Assembly: GCA_016223005.1 (NCBI GenBank)
Contig: JACRPW010000043.1
Span: forward strand, 1 to 46,703
Source of the DNA: Deltaproteobacteria bacterium
GTDB taxonomy: Bacteria; Desulfobacterota; GWC2-55-46; UBA9637; GWC2-42-11
Direction: 5' to 3'
Length of the DNA stretch: 46,703 bases
Numbering within the stretch: position 1 is the stretch's first letter; each line of letters starts with the position of its first letter. Under the pieces are notes generated by a model. That model saw only the letters and a list, made by a program, of their open reading frames with translations. It had not been told where the DNA came from and searched no databases. Below, one piece after another: positions 24,442-32,077 of this stretch. The position numbers were made by a program, and so were the translations under genes.

Positions 24442-25923
24442 TCAATCCATAACCCTCATCCTCTCCTGTTTGCCAAGCATGGCAACAAAATACTTGAACA
24501 CCTTCTGGTCATAATCCAGGGTATGTCTTGCAAGATAGTTTGATGCATCAAACGGAGAGAGCGCCTTCTTATATGCCCGTTCAGTGGTCAAGGCATCATA
24601 TATATCTGAAATGGCTGAAATCCTGCCAAAGAGGTGTATCGCATCTCCTGAAAGTCCACGGGGATAACCAACACCGCTTATCTTCTCGTGGTGATGCTTT
24701 AATGGATAGAGCGCTATTTCAGGGATGTCCTTATGACCCTCTATGATTTTCTCCCCAAACAAAACATGATTTTTCATTATATTGAATTCCGTATCAGTTA
24801 AATTCCCGGGCTTATTTATAAGACTAGAATCTATCATACTCTTGCCGATGTCATGAAGCAAGGCGCCAAAACCAAGATTAAAAAGTTCATGGTTCCCTGC
24901 CAGCCCCATCAACATTCCAATACCTATGGAAATGGTACATACATTAACAGAATGGACATAGGTATAGTAGTCGTGGGTATTTATCCGCATAAGGCTATAA
25001 AACGATGACGGATTTTCAAGCACTGTTTGAATCAATTCATTAACAGAGTTTTTTGCCTCTTTCAGATGAATGCCGCTTCGTGGATTTTCAAGCAATTCCT
25101 TTGTAACAATCTTTGTATTTTCCTTTATTATCGCAATCCTGACATCCTCTTTAATCTCGGATGTCTGTATCTTTGCCAATAATCCCTTTAGATAAAATTG
25201 GTACTTGTCCTTATCTTCTATCCTTATCAGGATGTTTGCCTTTTTGTAATCAGGGAAAAAAGAAGGTATTAAATCTTCGTCAAATATCCTGTCTGCCTCA
25301 TGGAATAAAGAGACCCTTATATCCTGCTCAATGGATAATGGAAACGGGATTGCAAGTCCTGATATAAGTATGGAAGGGTTAATGGGGATATAGTTGTTGA
25401 GATAATCATTGTATCTATGGGTTCTTTCCTGTGTCTCAAAGCCTTTTGCAAGACCTTTTCTGGATAGTTCCTTTTCCCCCTCAACACTTTTTAGATATTC
25501 ATCAAGTAAATGCCTCTCTCTTTCATCTATGTAAAGGGTTTGTATATTATGCTCCCTTATATCATATAGGATTTCAGAGTGGAGGGGGAGGTTGTTTTTT
25601 AAATAAATGGTGAACCCATCCCCATCTTTAGTATACAAACTGAATGGAATTACTTCACCTGCTATAAGGGAACCTACAGGCACCTCTATATAGTTAATGG
25701 AACTGCTGGTAGAAATCTCAACTACCTCTTTTTCATCAACATCAAGCCCCTTTTCTGTATTTATATAGACATCTTCAATCCTGCTGTCTATAAGTTTCTG
25801 AATATCTTCAGAAGACTTAATCTTGAACTGGTGAAACAGAAATGGTGTTGAAAACCAACTTTGGTCAATCTTTTCTACATAATTACCAATCTTAAGTTTT
25901 TTTACAGATACCCTTTTAATCAT
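24442..25923 (-). CDS. HD-GYP domain protein with N-terminal DUF3391-like region
   Basis: 493 residues. The N-terminus (RVSVKKLKIGNYVEKIDQSWFSTPFLFHQFKIKS) is a DUF3391-like region; the middle, residues 80-300, is not recognised. Residues 320-480 hold an HD-GYP phosphodiesterase: HDIGKSMIDSSLINKPGNLT, H in MKNHVLFGEK, and HHHEKISGVGYPRGL with an intact GYP. Such enzymes hydrolyse cyclic di-GMP or cGAMP, so this is probably active. The start codon abuts the stop of the upstream LivK-like lipoprotein gene, so the two are one transcription unit. Confidence 0.87.
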   Translation of the reverse strand: MIKRVSVKKLKIGNYVEKIDQSWFSTPFLFHQFKIKSSEDIQKLIDSRIEDVYINTEKGLDVDEKEVVEISTSSSINYIEVPVGSLIAGEVIPFSLYTKDGDGFTIYLKNNLPLHSEILYDIREHNIQTLYIDERERHLLDEYLKSVEGEKELSRKGLAKGFETQERTHRYNDYLNNYIPINPSILISGLAIPFPLSIEQDIRVSLFHEADRIFDEDLIPSFFPDYKKANILIRIEDKDKYQFYLKGLLAKIQTSEIKEDVRIAIIKENTKIVTKELLENPRSGIHLKEAKNSVNELIQTVLENPSSFYSLMRINTHDYYTYVHSVNVCTISIGIGMLMGLAGNHELFNLGFGALLHDIGKSMIDSSLINKPGNLTDTEFNIMKNHVLFGEKIIEGHKDIPEIALYPLKHHHEKISGVGYPRGLSGDAIHLFGRISAISDIYDALTTERAYKKALSPFDASNYLARHTLDYDQKVFKYFVAMLGKQERMRVMD

Positions 25924-27078
25924 CTATTCTTTTGCAGGTGACCAGTATTCCTTGAAATCACCATCCTTTGTGAGCCAGACAACATAAGGCGCCTTTAACA
26001 CATCTCCCTTTTTGTCAAACTGAATTAAACCAAGGGCGCCCTCGTATTTAAGGTTTCGTATTGCATCCAGTATCTTTTTACCTTCAAGGCTGCCTGCATT
26101 TCTAATGCCTGTCAGCAGTATGTTTGCAGCATCATAGGCATATATTGAGTATGGACCATGCTCTCCGTATTTTGCATGATACTTGTCAAGAAATGCCTTT
26201 GAACTTGGTATGTTTATTGGGTCAGGGCTGAATGTAAGATATGTCCCTTCTGCATTATCTCTACCTGCAATCTTAATAAATTCTTTGTCAATGGTCCCAT
26301 CACCGCTCATAAAAGGCGATTTTATACCGAGTTCCTTTGCCTGTTTTATAAGTAGCCCTGCCTCAGGGTATATACCGCCAAAATATATAAGTTCAGGCAT
26401 CGTATCCTTTATACTTGTTAAGACAGCCCTAAAATCCTTATCACCCTGAATAATAACACCATAATAAACTACTTCCACACCTCCCAGCGCCTTTTTAAAC
26501 TCATCTGCAAGCCCCTGTCCGTAAGTTGTTTTATCGTGTATGATTGCAACTTTTTTTATCTTTAATTTCCTTGAAACAAATTCTGCTGCAATACTACCCT
26601 GCTGGTCATCTCTGCCGCAAACCCTGAAGACATTTTCAAATCCCCTCTCTGTTAATTGCGGGTTTGTTGAGGCAGGGGTGAGCATTGGGATATTTCCCCT
26701 GTCTCTATACACTTCAGATGCAGGGATTGACGCAGAACTGTTCCAGTGGCCTATAACACCGACAACCTCCGAATTGGTGAGTTTATTGGCAACAGTTACA
26801 GCACTTTTTGGGTCATGCTGGTCATCCTCTGCAAGAAGTTCAATCTTCTTTCCAAGCAGCCCGCCCCTTTCATTCCACTCTGATACAGCAAGTTCCACAC
26901 CATTCTTCAAATCCATTCCCATCTTTGCTTGGTCTCCTGTCAATGGTCCAGCCACCCCTATCTTAATGGTATCTTCCTTTCTTGTGCAGCCAATGAAGAC
27001 AGTGAACAGTAAGAGGTAAGCAGTGAACAGTAATAAAGTTTTAAATTTAGATTCTTGAGATTTGGGTTTGTTTGCCAT
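25924..27078 (-). CDS. Branched-chain amino acid-type ABC substrate-binding lipoprotein (LivK/UrtA family)
   Basis: 384 residues. AGGAGG precedes the ATG at 27078. A lipoprotein signal ends at FIGC; the mature protein begins with IKIGVAGPLTGDQAKMGMDLKNGVELAV, and VVGVIGHWNSSASIPASEVYRD, FRVCGRDDQQGSIAAEF, VAIIHDKTTYGQGLADEFKKAL and YAYDAANILLTGI are the usual periplasmic-binding-protein type 1 motifs. It would bind an amino acid or related small molecule. No LivHMGF permease genes are near; instead it is immediately upstream of an HD-GYP gene, suggesting a ligand-sensing rather than transport role. The hydrophobic core of the signal peptide is coded by a heptanucleotide repeat. Confidence 0.85.
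   Translation of the reverse strand: MANKPKSQESKFKTLLLFTAYLLLFTVFIGCTRKEDTIKIGVAGPLTGDQAKMGMDLKNGVELAVSEWNERGGLLGKKIELLAEDDQHDPKSAVTVANKLTNSEVVGVIGHWNSSASIPASEVYRDRGNIPMLTPASTNPQLTERGFENVFRVCGRDDQQGSIAAEFVSRKLKIKKVAIIHDKTTYGQGLADEFKKALGGVEVVYYGVIIQGDKDFRAVLTSIKDTMPELIYFGGIYPEAGLLIKQAKELGIKSPFMSGDGTIDKEFIKIAGRDNAEGTYLTFSPDPINIPSSKAFLDKYHAKYGEHGPYSIYAYDAANILLTGIRNAGSLEGKKILDAIRNLKYEGALGLIQFDKKGDVLKAPYVVWLTKDGDFKEYWSPAKE
26998..27033. repeat. Heptanucleotide tandem tract within a signal-peptide-coding region
   Basis: On the plus strand, five degenerate 7-mers: GACAGTG, AACAGTA, AGAGGTA, AGCAGTG, AACAGTA. On the coding (minus) strand these give the LLLFTAYLLLFTVF core of the LivK-like signal peptide. 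Similar 7-base periodicity occurs at 31359-31428, 44951-44978, 45018-45052 and 45241-45279. Confidence 0.65.
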
Positions 27079-27239
27079 ATATCCTCCTTTTTGCAAAAAG
27101 GTAAATTCCCCAACAAGTTACAGGTCAATATGACTTATGGGGGGGGTTATCTTTATTAAATGTAAAAAATATACTACAGATGAAAAAGAAAAGACAACCA
27201 AAAATCAAGATATAGGGCAAAATTTAACACTTTTTTTTC

Positions 27240-27268
27240 TTGACTTTTACTGGTTAGTATTCTATTTT
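27240..27268 (+). promoter_or_regulatory. Sigma-70-type promoter of the cytochrome/NosZ-like pair
   Basis: TTGACT (27240-27245), 17-base spacer, TATTTT (27263-27268), about 160 bases upstream of the cytochrome start. A long A/T-rich stretch precedes it. The rest of the 348-base gap 27079-27426 contains a G8 run at 27140-27147, no ORF, and the tandem ribosome-site leader described separately. Confidence 0.6.
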
Positions 27269-27352
27269 TGGCACATTCATGTAAAGGCATGCAAGTTCAA
27301 ATAATGACTTCTATATACCCGATTTCTGTTACAACGAATAAAAACCAAACCG

Positions 27353-27420
27353 AAAGGAGGTGAAAAATCAACTACCATAAAGATTTAAGAGCAGTGTTTG
27401 TTAGTCAAAATAAGGAGGTG
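27353..27420 (+). promoter_or_regulatory. Leader with two near-identical strong ribosome-binding sites
   Basis: AAAGGAGGTGAAA at 27353-27365 and AAGGAGGTGAAA at 27412-27423 lie 59 bases apart. Only the second is correctly spaced to an ATG (27427). The first has no good start codon behind it; a GTG within it would give a six-codon peptide ending at 27380, too close to be its own start. It may be a duplicated leader or a standby site. Confidence 0.5.
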
Positions 27421-27426
27421 AAAGAA

Positions 27427-28362
27427 ATGAAAACAAGGTCGCAGTTAGTAGCATTAACAAGTGCGCTCATATTTGCACTGTTTATTGCAGCACCATTTGC
27501 AGATGCTGCTGAGAAGAGATGCCGCATAGGCAATGAAAAAGTTGAGTGCCCTACGAGGACAGATGCTGAACTGCAAACAGCAGTTGCCAACTTTGATAAA
27601 GAGGCTACAGACATGATGAAGGGCATTGGCGGAAGCACATACGGCATAGCACCCTTTGACTACCTCACCGGCGTCGGTAAGAGGACTACCAAGGCTGACA
27701 CAAAGACCTTCAAGGTTGAAAGCGGTTACGCAAAGGGCACTGGCAGGACAGAGGCATGGGACAGAATTAAGAAACCTGCCTCAGGCGAGGCTATCTACAA
27801 CCAGTGGACAAACAACTGGTCGCCTTCGTTTAAGAGCACTCTGGTTGCTGGCGCAGACCCGAATGAAGGCAAGCAGTGGTATTATGTTTATTGCGTAGGG
27901 TGCCACGGCTGGCTTCTGCACGGTGATGGTCCTAATGCAGTGTATCTTGACCCAAAGCCGAGGATACTTACAAAGGGTTCGTATATGAACAAAAAGACAA
28001 ATGTAGAACTCTTTGCAACAATCAAGGGCGGCGGCGGTTCAGTTGACCTTTCAGAGATTATGCCTGCATGGGGCAATCTTTTACAGGATCAGGATATCTG
28101 GAATGTTATTGCATGGATAAGGGCAAACGCGGATGTAAAGCCAATAACAAGCCTGGAAGACTATCTAAACCCAAAATCTTCATTTGACCCAAAGTCAAAG
28201 GAAAACGCAGTTACTCCATTGAATGCTGCAAAAAGCCCTGAGTTTAAGGATGCACAGGAAACAGTTGAGGCATCGTTGGCAGGCAGAGGCGGGAAGCAGA
28301 AGGGCGCTGGTTTTGTTGAAGGTGGTTTAAGAAAGGCGCCTGAAAAGGTTACAATAGAATAA
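27427..28362 (+). CDS. Periplasmic c-type cytochrome (monohaem, cbb3-like cytochrome c fold)
   Basis: 311 residues. The ATG at 27427 follows AAGGAGGTG; a GTG at 27394 in the same frame is less likely because MKTRSQLVALTSALIFALFIAAPFADA is a full signal peptide. Residues 30-145 are an unassigned N-terminal region (with CRIGNEKVEC, two cysteines that could pair). The haem site CVGCH is at residues 156-160, followed by GWLLHGDGPNAVYL, ELFATIKGGGGSVDL and the axial-ligand MPAWGN at Met212, then QDIWNVIAWIRAN, all typical of class I/CcoP-type cytochrome c. The last 80 residues are charged and probably disordered. It lies 27 bases upstream of the NosZ-like gene and is likely its electron donor. Confidence 0.82.
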   Translation: MKTRSQLVALTSALIFALFIAAPFADAAEKRCRIGNEKVECPTRTDAELQTAVANFDKEATDMMKGIGGSTYGIAPFDYLTGVGKRTTKADTKTFKVESGYAKGTGRTEAWDRIKKPASGEAIYNQWTNNWSPSFKSTLVAGADPNEGKQWYYVYCVGCHGWLLHGDGPNAVYLDPKPRILTKGSYMNKKTNVELFATIKGGGGSVDLSEIMPAWGNLLQDQDIWNVIAWIRANADVKPITSLEDYLNPKSSFDPKSKENAVTPLNAAKSPEFKDAQETVEASLAGRGGKQKGAGFVEGGLRKAPEKVTIE

Positions 28363-28389
28363 ATCTAGAGAAAGAGGGGATGAAGAAAA

Positions 28390-30081
28390 ATGCAATTTAG
28401 GAAGATTGGTTTTCTAATAGCAGCATGTATAATGCTGGCTGCGGTTCCTTTGGCAGTAAATGCTGCTGAAAGAGACTGGCACATAACAGAAACCAGCCCA
28501 AACGACGCCCCGCTTCAGGATACAATGTTAATGTATAATGCAGGCGGAACAGACGGTTCTGTTGCTGTCTTTGGTGTCCCGAGCATGAGGACATACAGGC
28601 ATATACTTGTTGGTGTTGACCTGCATGAGCCGGTATTCAGCGCAAAGGACAATTCAGGCACAAAGAACCTAAACCCTGACGGAAAATTTCTATATGTAAA
28701 TGACAAGGCTGCAAATACAATAGGTGTAATCAACCTGCAGTTGGGCGCTCTGGAGAGGCTTATAGCATTGCCATTCCCATTCGGTGTCCATCACATATCA
28801 TTAAGCAGGGACGGCAAAAGCCTTTATGCAACAGGTGAACTTACAGGCAAGATGGCAAAGGTTGACATTGCAACAGGCAAGGCACAGGTAATAGACTGGG
28901 GTCCTGCTCCAAGCGCACCTGACTATCTTGATGTAAGCAAGCCGCCGAAAAAAGAAATGATATTCTCAGGCAACTACTATCATTCAACAGTCGGTGTATT
29001 CCAGCCAAATCCATTCAAACTCATAAAAGAGATACCAGTTGGAAAGAACCCCCATGGGACAGATGCAGAGCCAAAAGGCAGGTATATACAGGTTGCAGAT
29101 AAACTCTCTGCAACACTTACAATTATTGATGTGGACACCCTCTCTGTAAAAAAGGTTATACCAGCAGGCGCTGGTCCTCTCCACAATGTGTTTGACGCAA
29201 AAGGCAATGCATATACATCCTGCTTTGTTGCAGACTCTATTGTTAAGACAAACCTTGATAAACTTGAGGTTGTTGATGAATTTCCGGTCCATTACAGGAT
29301 AGGGCATATTGCAGTAACTGATGATGCCAAGTATGTGTTTGCGCTCAATAAGTTTTCTACAGGTCTTTTCAGTCCAACAGGCATCCGTTGGCCTGTAAAC
29401 CACGAGATGATTGATGCGGATGAGAAAAGCCCGACATACGGCAAGTCATTAAAGATTATCCCTGTTGACGGCGAGCCGCATAATGCAAAGATTATCTCTG
29501 CAAACATGATTAAGGATTGGACAATGGGTCAGGCAGAAAAAGGCGGACTTCTTGACAAGCCGTTAACAGAGGTAAGGCCAACGCATGTCAGCGGAAAGAT
29601 TAGTTATCTTCCTGTTGACACAGGCAAGCCTGGCATTACTGTTGCAAAGGACGGCGTAAAAGAGATTCGTGTAAAGGCATTTAGTTACGGTTATGTCCCA
29701 AGACAAATGAGGGTGAACAAGGGCGACAAGGTCAGAATCATCGTGACAAATATAGACAAGGCATCCGGTATCACTAAGAACCCTGATGTTATCATGGGCT
29801 TTACCATATATGGTCCTTATGCAACAAGGACAATGCTGCATATTCCAAGGGGCGTTTCATTGATGTCGGAATTTGTTGCAGATTACGCAGGCGAATATGA
29901 AATCTACTGCGAGACATTCTGTGGACCTCTGCACCTTGAGATGAGGGCGGCATTCTTTGTTGATGACCCAAAGAAGGGTCCTTCAAATCTTGGTGTTGGA
30001 GATTATGATGAGGCTCAGAAGCAGAAACAATTGAATGTCCCTGAAGAACATCTGTCAGCACCAAAACCAGAGATTCTGTAA
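28390..30081 (+). CDS. Divergent Sec-exported nitrous-oxide-reductase-like (NosZ-like) copper protein
   Basis: 563 residues with a Sec signal peptide (cleavage near NAA/ER), a seven-bladed-propeller-like domain (40-400) and a C-terminal cupredoxin (420-525). It follows NosZ blade by blade: GGTDGSVAVFGVPSMR, FLYVNDKAANT, IPVGKNPHGTDAEPKGRY, GPLHNVFDAKGNAYTS and GEPHNAK. Histidines aligned with CuZ ligands are H79, H134, H222, H265, H306 and H364, but the second His of DxHHP is Glu80 (DLHEP). The CuA loop CETFCGPLHLEM keeps C507, C511, H515 and M518, while the upstream CuA histidine (THGF in NosZ) is Met469 (VIMGF). So it may be a variant N2O reductase or a copper oxidoreductase of other function. 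It is shorter than NosZ (about 640), and no nosDFYL genes are nearby. AGAGGGGATG precedes its ATG. Confidence 0.8.
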   Translation: MQFRKIGFLIAACIMLAAVPLAVNAAERDWHITETSPNDAPLQDTMLMYNAGGTDGSVAVFGVPSMRTYRHILVGVDLHEPVFSAKDNSGTKNLNPDGKFLYVNDKAANTIGVINLQLGALERLIALPFPFGVHHISLSRDGKSLYATGELTGKMAKVDIATGKAQVIDWGPAPSAPDYLDVSKPPKKEMIFSGNYYHSTVGVFQPNPFKLIKEIPVGKNPHGTDAEPKGRYIQVADKLSATLTIIDVDTLSVKKVIPAGAGPLHNVFDAKGNAYTSCFVADSIVKTNLDKLEVVDEFPVHYRIGHIAVTDDAKYVFALNKFSTGLFSPTGIRWPVNHEMIDADEKSPTYGKSLKIIPVDGEPHNAKIISANMIKDWTMGQAEKGGLLDKPLTEVRPTHVSGKISYLPVDTGKPGITVAKDGVKEIRVKAFSYGYVPRQMRVNKGDKVRIIVTNIDKASGITKNPDVIMGFTIYGPYATRTMLHIPRGVSLMSEFVADYAGEYEIYCETFCGPLHLEMRAAFFVDDPKKGPSNLGVGDYDEAQKQKQLNVPEEHLSAPKPEIL

Positions 30082-30102
30082 GGGTAGTTAAAGGTAAACC
30101 TA

Positions 30103-30154
30103 AAATATCCCGGCATCTCCTGTGCAATAACAGGGGACCGGGATATTTTTTTTG
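30103..30154 (+). terminator. Rho-independent terminator after the NosZ-like gene
   Basis: Stem arms AAATATCCCGG (30103-30113) and CCGGGATATTT (30138-30148), with an inner CCTGT/ACAGG stem, followed by a T-run. It ends the cytochrome/NosZ-like transcript. Confidence 0.85.
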
Positions 30155-30206
30155 CCATAGTTTTTTATTCTATCACTTTCACTATAAATTCTGCTCATTT
30201 AAGTCT

Positions 30207-31358
30207 TCAGCCCTCTTTTATCATCCAGATACACTCCTTTTTCAAGCAGACAGTTATCTCTTTATTTAATTCTATGTTGAGCCTTCTGAATACTATACTT
30301 GGTATGTCTATCTTAAGGTTAACATTAGGACTGCCCTTTGCTGTGAAATACAATATATAACCTGTTCCCTTTGCCATTATGCCTGATACTGTTCCCTCTA
30401 TAAGATTATCCTGCACACTTCTGTCAAGTGGTCTATCGGTTTTTATTATCATAATCTCTTCGGGTCTTATGCCAAAACATACCTTGTCACCGATATTAAA
30501 ATCAGTATTTTTAATCAGGGAGATTTGCTTATACGGAGGAATCAATTGTCTGGCAATCATAATACTGCCTGTCTCTATTGAATCTATTATAATATTGCTG
30601 TTATCAAGTGATTTTATTACACCGTGAAATATATTCCTTGCACCGATAAACCTTGCAACATTTTTTGTCATTGGTCTGTAAAACACATCTTCCCTTGTCC
30701 CAAACTGCTCAATCCTACCATTATTTATAACAGCAATCCTCTCCCCAAGCATAAATGCCTCTTCCATATCATGGGTTACCAGAAGTGTTGTTATTGGGAA
30801 TCTCTTATGTATTACTATAAGTTCATGCCGTAATTTTTCCCTAACCTGATTGTCAAGTGCTGAAAAGGGCTCGTCCAGAAGCAGTATCTCCGGTTCTGTG
30901 GCAAGTGTCCTTGCAAGGGCTGTCCTCTGTTTTTGTCCTCCTGAAATCTGGGATGGGTGCCTGTTCTCAATACCTGTCAAACGCATGAGTTCAAGGAGTT
31001 CGTAAACCTTGTCTTTTATTTCATGGTGGGGCATATGTGAAATTCCATAGGCAATATTTTCAAATACTGTCATGTGGGGGAATAATGCATAATCTTGAAA
31101 TAGATACCCAATCCGCCTTTTCCTTATTGGGATATCTATGCCTCTTGTTGAATCAAAGATATTTCTTTCGTTTATATTTATACAGCCGGCATCGGGCTTA
31201 ACAATACCAGAAAGCATATTAAGGGTTATACTCTTGCCTGAACCGGACGGTCCAAAGAGAACCGCGATTTCATTATTAAGTTCAAGTCCTATATCCAGAT
31301 GAAAGTCGTGCAGGTGTTTTTTTAGAGAAAACTTCAGCGCCAATCTATTTGCCCTCAT
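30207..31358 (-). CDS. modC: Molybdate ABC transporter ATP-binding protein ModC
   Basis: 383 residues. Walker A GPSGSGKS near residue 37, signature ISGGQKQRTALARTLA, Walker B LLLDEPFSALD, H-loop LLVTHDMEE. After about residue 240 the C-terminal part holds two TOBE-like segments (FHGVIKSLDNSNIIIDS and EGTVSGIMAKGTGYILYF), as in ModC/CysA-type ATPases. Neighbouring modB and the broken modA support molybdate or tungstate. The gap to modB is a heptanucleotide repeat tract. Supplies Mo/W for molybdoenzymes, which fits the TorD-like protein elsewhere in the window. Confidence 0.88.
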   Translation of the reverse strand: MRANRLALKFSLKKHLHDFHLDIGLELNNEIAVLFGPSGSGKSITLNMLSGIVKPDAGCININERNIFDSTRGIDIPIRKRRIGYLFQDYALFPHMTVFENIAYGISHMPHHEIKDKVYELLELMRLTGIENRHPSQISGGQKQRTALARTLATEPEILLLDEPFSALDNQVREKLRHELIVIHKRFPITTLLVTHDMEEAFMLGERIAVINNGRIEQFGTREDVFYRPMTKNVARFIGARNIFHGVIKSLDNSNIIIDSIETGSIMIARQLIPPYKQISLIKNTDFNIGDKVCFGIRPEEIMIIKTDRPLDRSVQDNLIEGTVSGIMAKGTGYILYFTAKGSPNVNLKIDIPSIVFRRLNIELNKEITVCLKKECIWMIKEG

Positions 31359-31428
31359 TTTAGGTATCAGGTATCAGGTGTCAGAAAAACCTAGAACCTG
31401 AAACCTAGCTGCTAGAACCTAAAACCTG
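31359..31428. repeat. Heptanucleotide tandem tract between modC and modB
   Basis: Two adjoining tracts with a 7-base period: AGGTATC AGGTATC AGGTGTC, then AGAACCT GAAACCT AGCTGCT AGAACCT AAAACCT. The modB stop codon (31419-31421) lies inside the second tract. Same style as the tracts at 26998, 44951, 45018 and 45241. Confidence 0.75.
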
Positions 31429-32075
31429 TTTTTAGAAAACCAGTTTACAAAATATATTACAGAGATTGAAAATACTGTTACCATCACTACAAGGATATTT
31501 GCCAGAGATGTGTTTCCTGTCTGGACTGCATCATATATGGCAATCGGCATTGTCTGTGTTAGCCCAGGAATATTACCTGCAACCATAAGTGTAGCGCCAA
31601 ACTCACCGGTTGCCCTTGCAAATGCCATGACTGAGCCTGCAGCAATGCCGCGCCATGCAAGCGGGATTGTGATAGTCTTTAATACCTGCCATTCTGATTT
31701 CCCAAGGAGCCTCGCTGTATTTTCTAGATTTTTATCTACACCTTCAAGTGATGACCGTGCAGGTTTTATAAAGAGAGGAAGGGATGAGATAAATGCAGCA
31801 GCCACAGCCCCCTTCCATGTAAAGACAAGTGTTATGCCAAGTGTATCTTCCAATAGTCTGCCAAGGGGACTGTACCTTCCAAAAAGCACAAGGAGATAAT
31901 AACCAAGGACAGTCGGAGGGATTACCAAAGGCTGCATTATTACGGCATCTAAAATGCCCTTGCCCCAGAAATCCTTTTTTGCCATTATAAGTGCAATCCC
32001 GAGCCCTGATATTACAGTGAAAAGTGTCGCAAAAAAGGATACCTTTAATGTCAGATATAAAGGGAATAAATCCAT
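31419..32075 (-). CDS. modB: Molybdate ABC transporter permease ModB
   Basis: 218 residues with about five transmembrane helices. The permease EAA loop is LLGKSEWQVLKTITIPLAWRGIAAG and is followed by ARATGEFGATLMVAGNIPGLTQTMPIAIYDAVQTG, the ModB signature. N-terminal LTLKVSFFATLFTVISG matches. It starts at 32075, three bases after the end of the broken modA, and its C-terminus (WFSKNRF) runs into a heptanucleotide tract that provides the stop codon. Confidence 0.92.
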   Translation of the reverse strand: MDLFPLYLTLKVSFFATLFTVISGLGIALIMAKKDFWGKGILDAVIMQPLVIPPTVLGYYLLVLFGRYSPLGRLLEDTLGITLVFTWKGAVAAAFISSLPLFIKPARSSLEGVDKNLENTARLLGKSEWQVLKTITIPLAWRGIAAGSVMAFARATGEFGATLMVAGNIPGLTQTMPIAIYDAVQTGNTSLANILVVMVTVFSISVIYFVNWFSKNRF

Positions 32076-32077
32076 TA

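Noticed and set aside
27360-27380. Six-codon leader peptide upstream of the cytochrome gene
   Set aside because: Its GTG overlaps the only available ribosome site, so initiation there is implausible.
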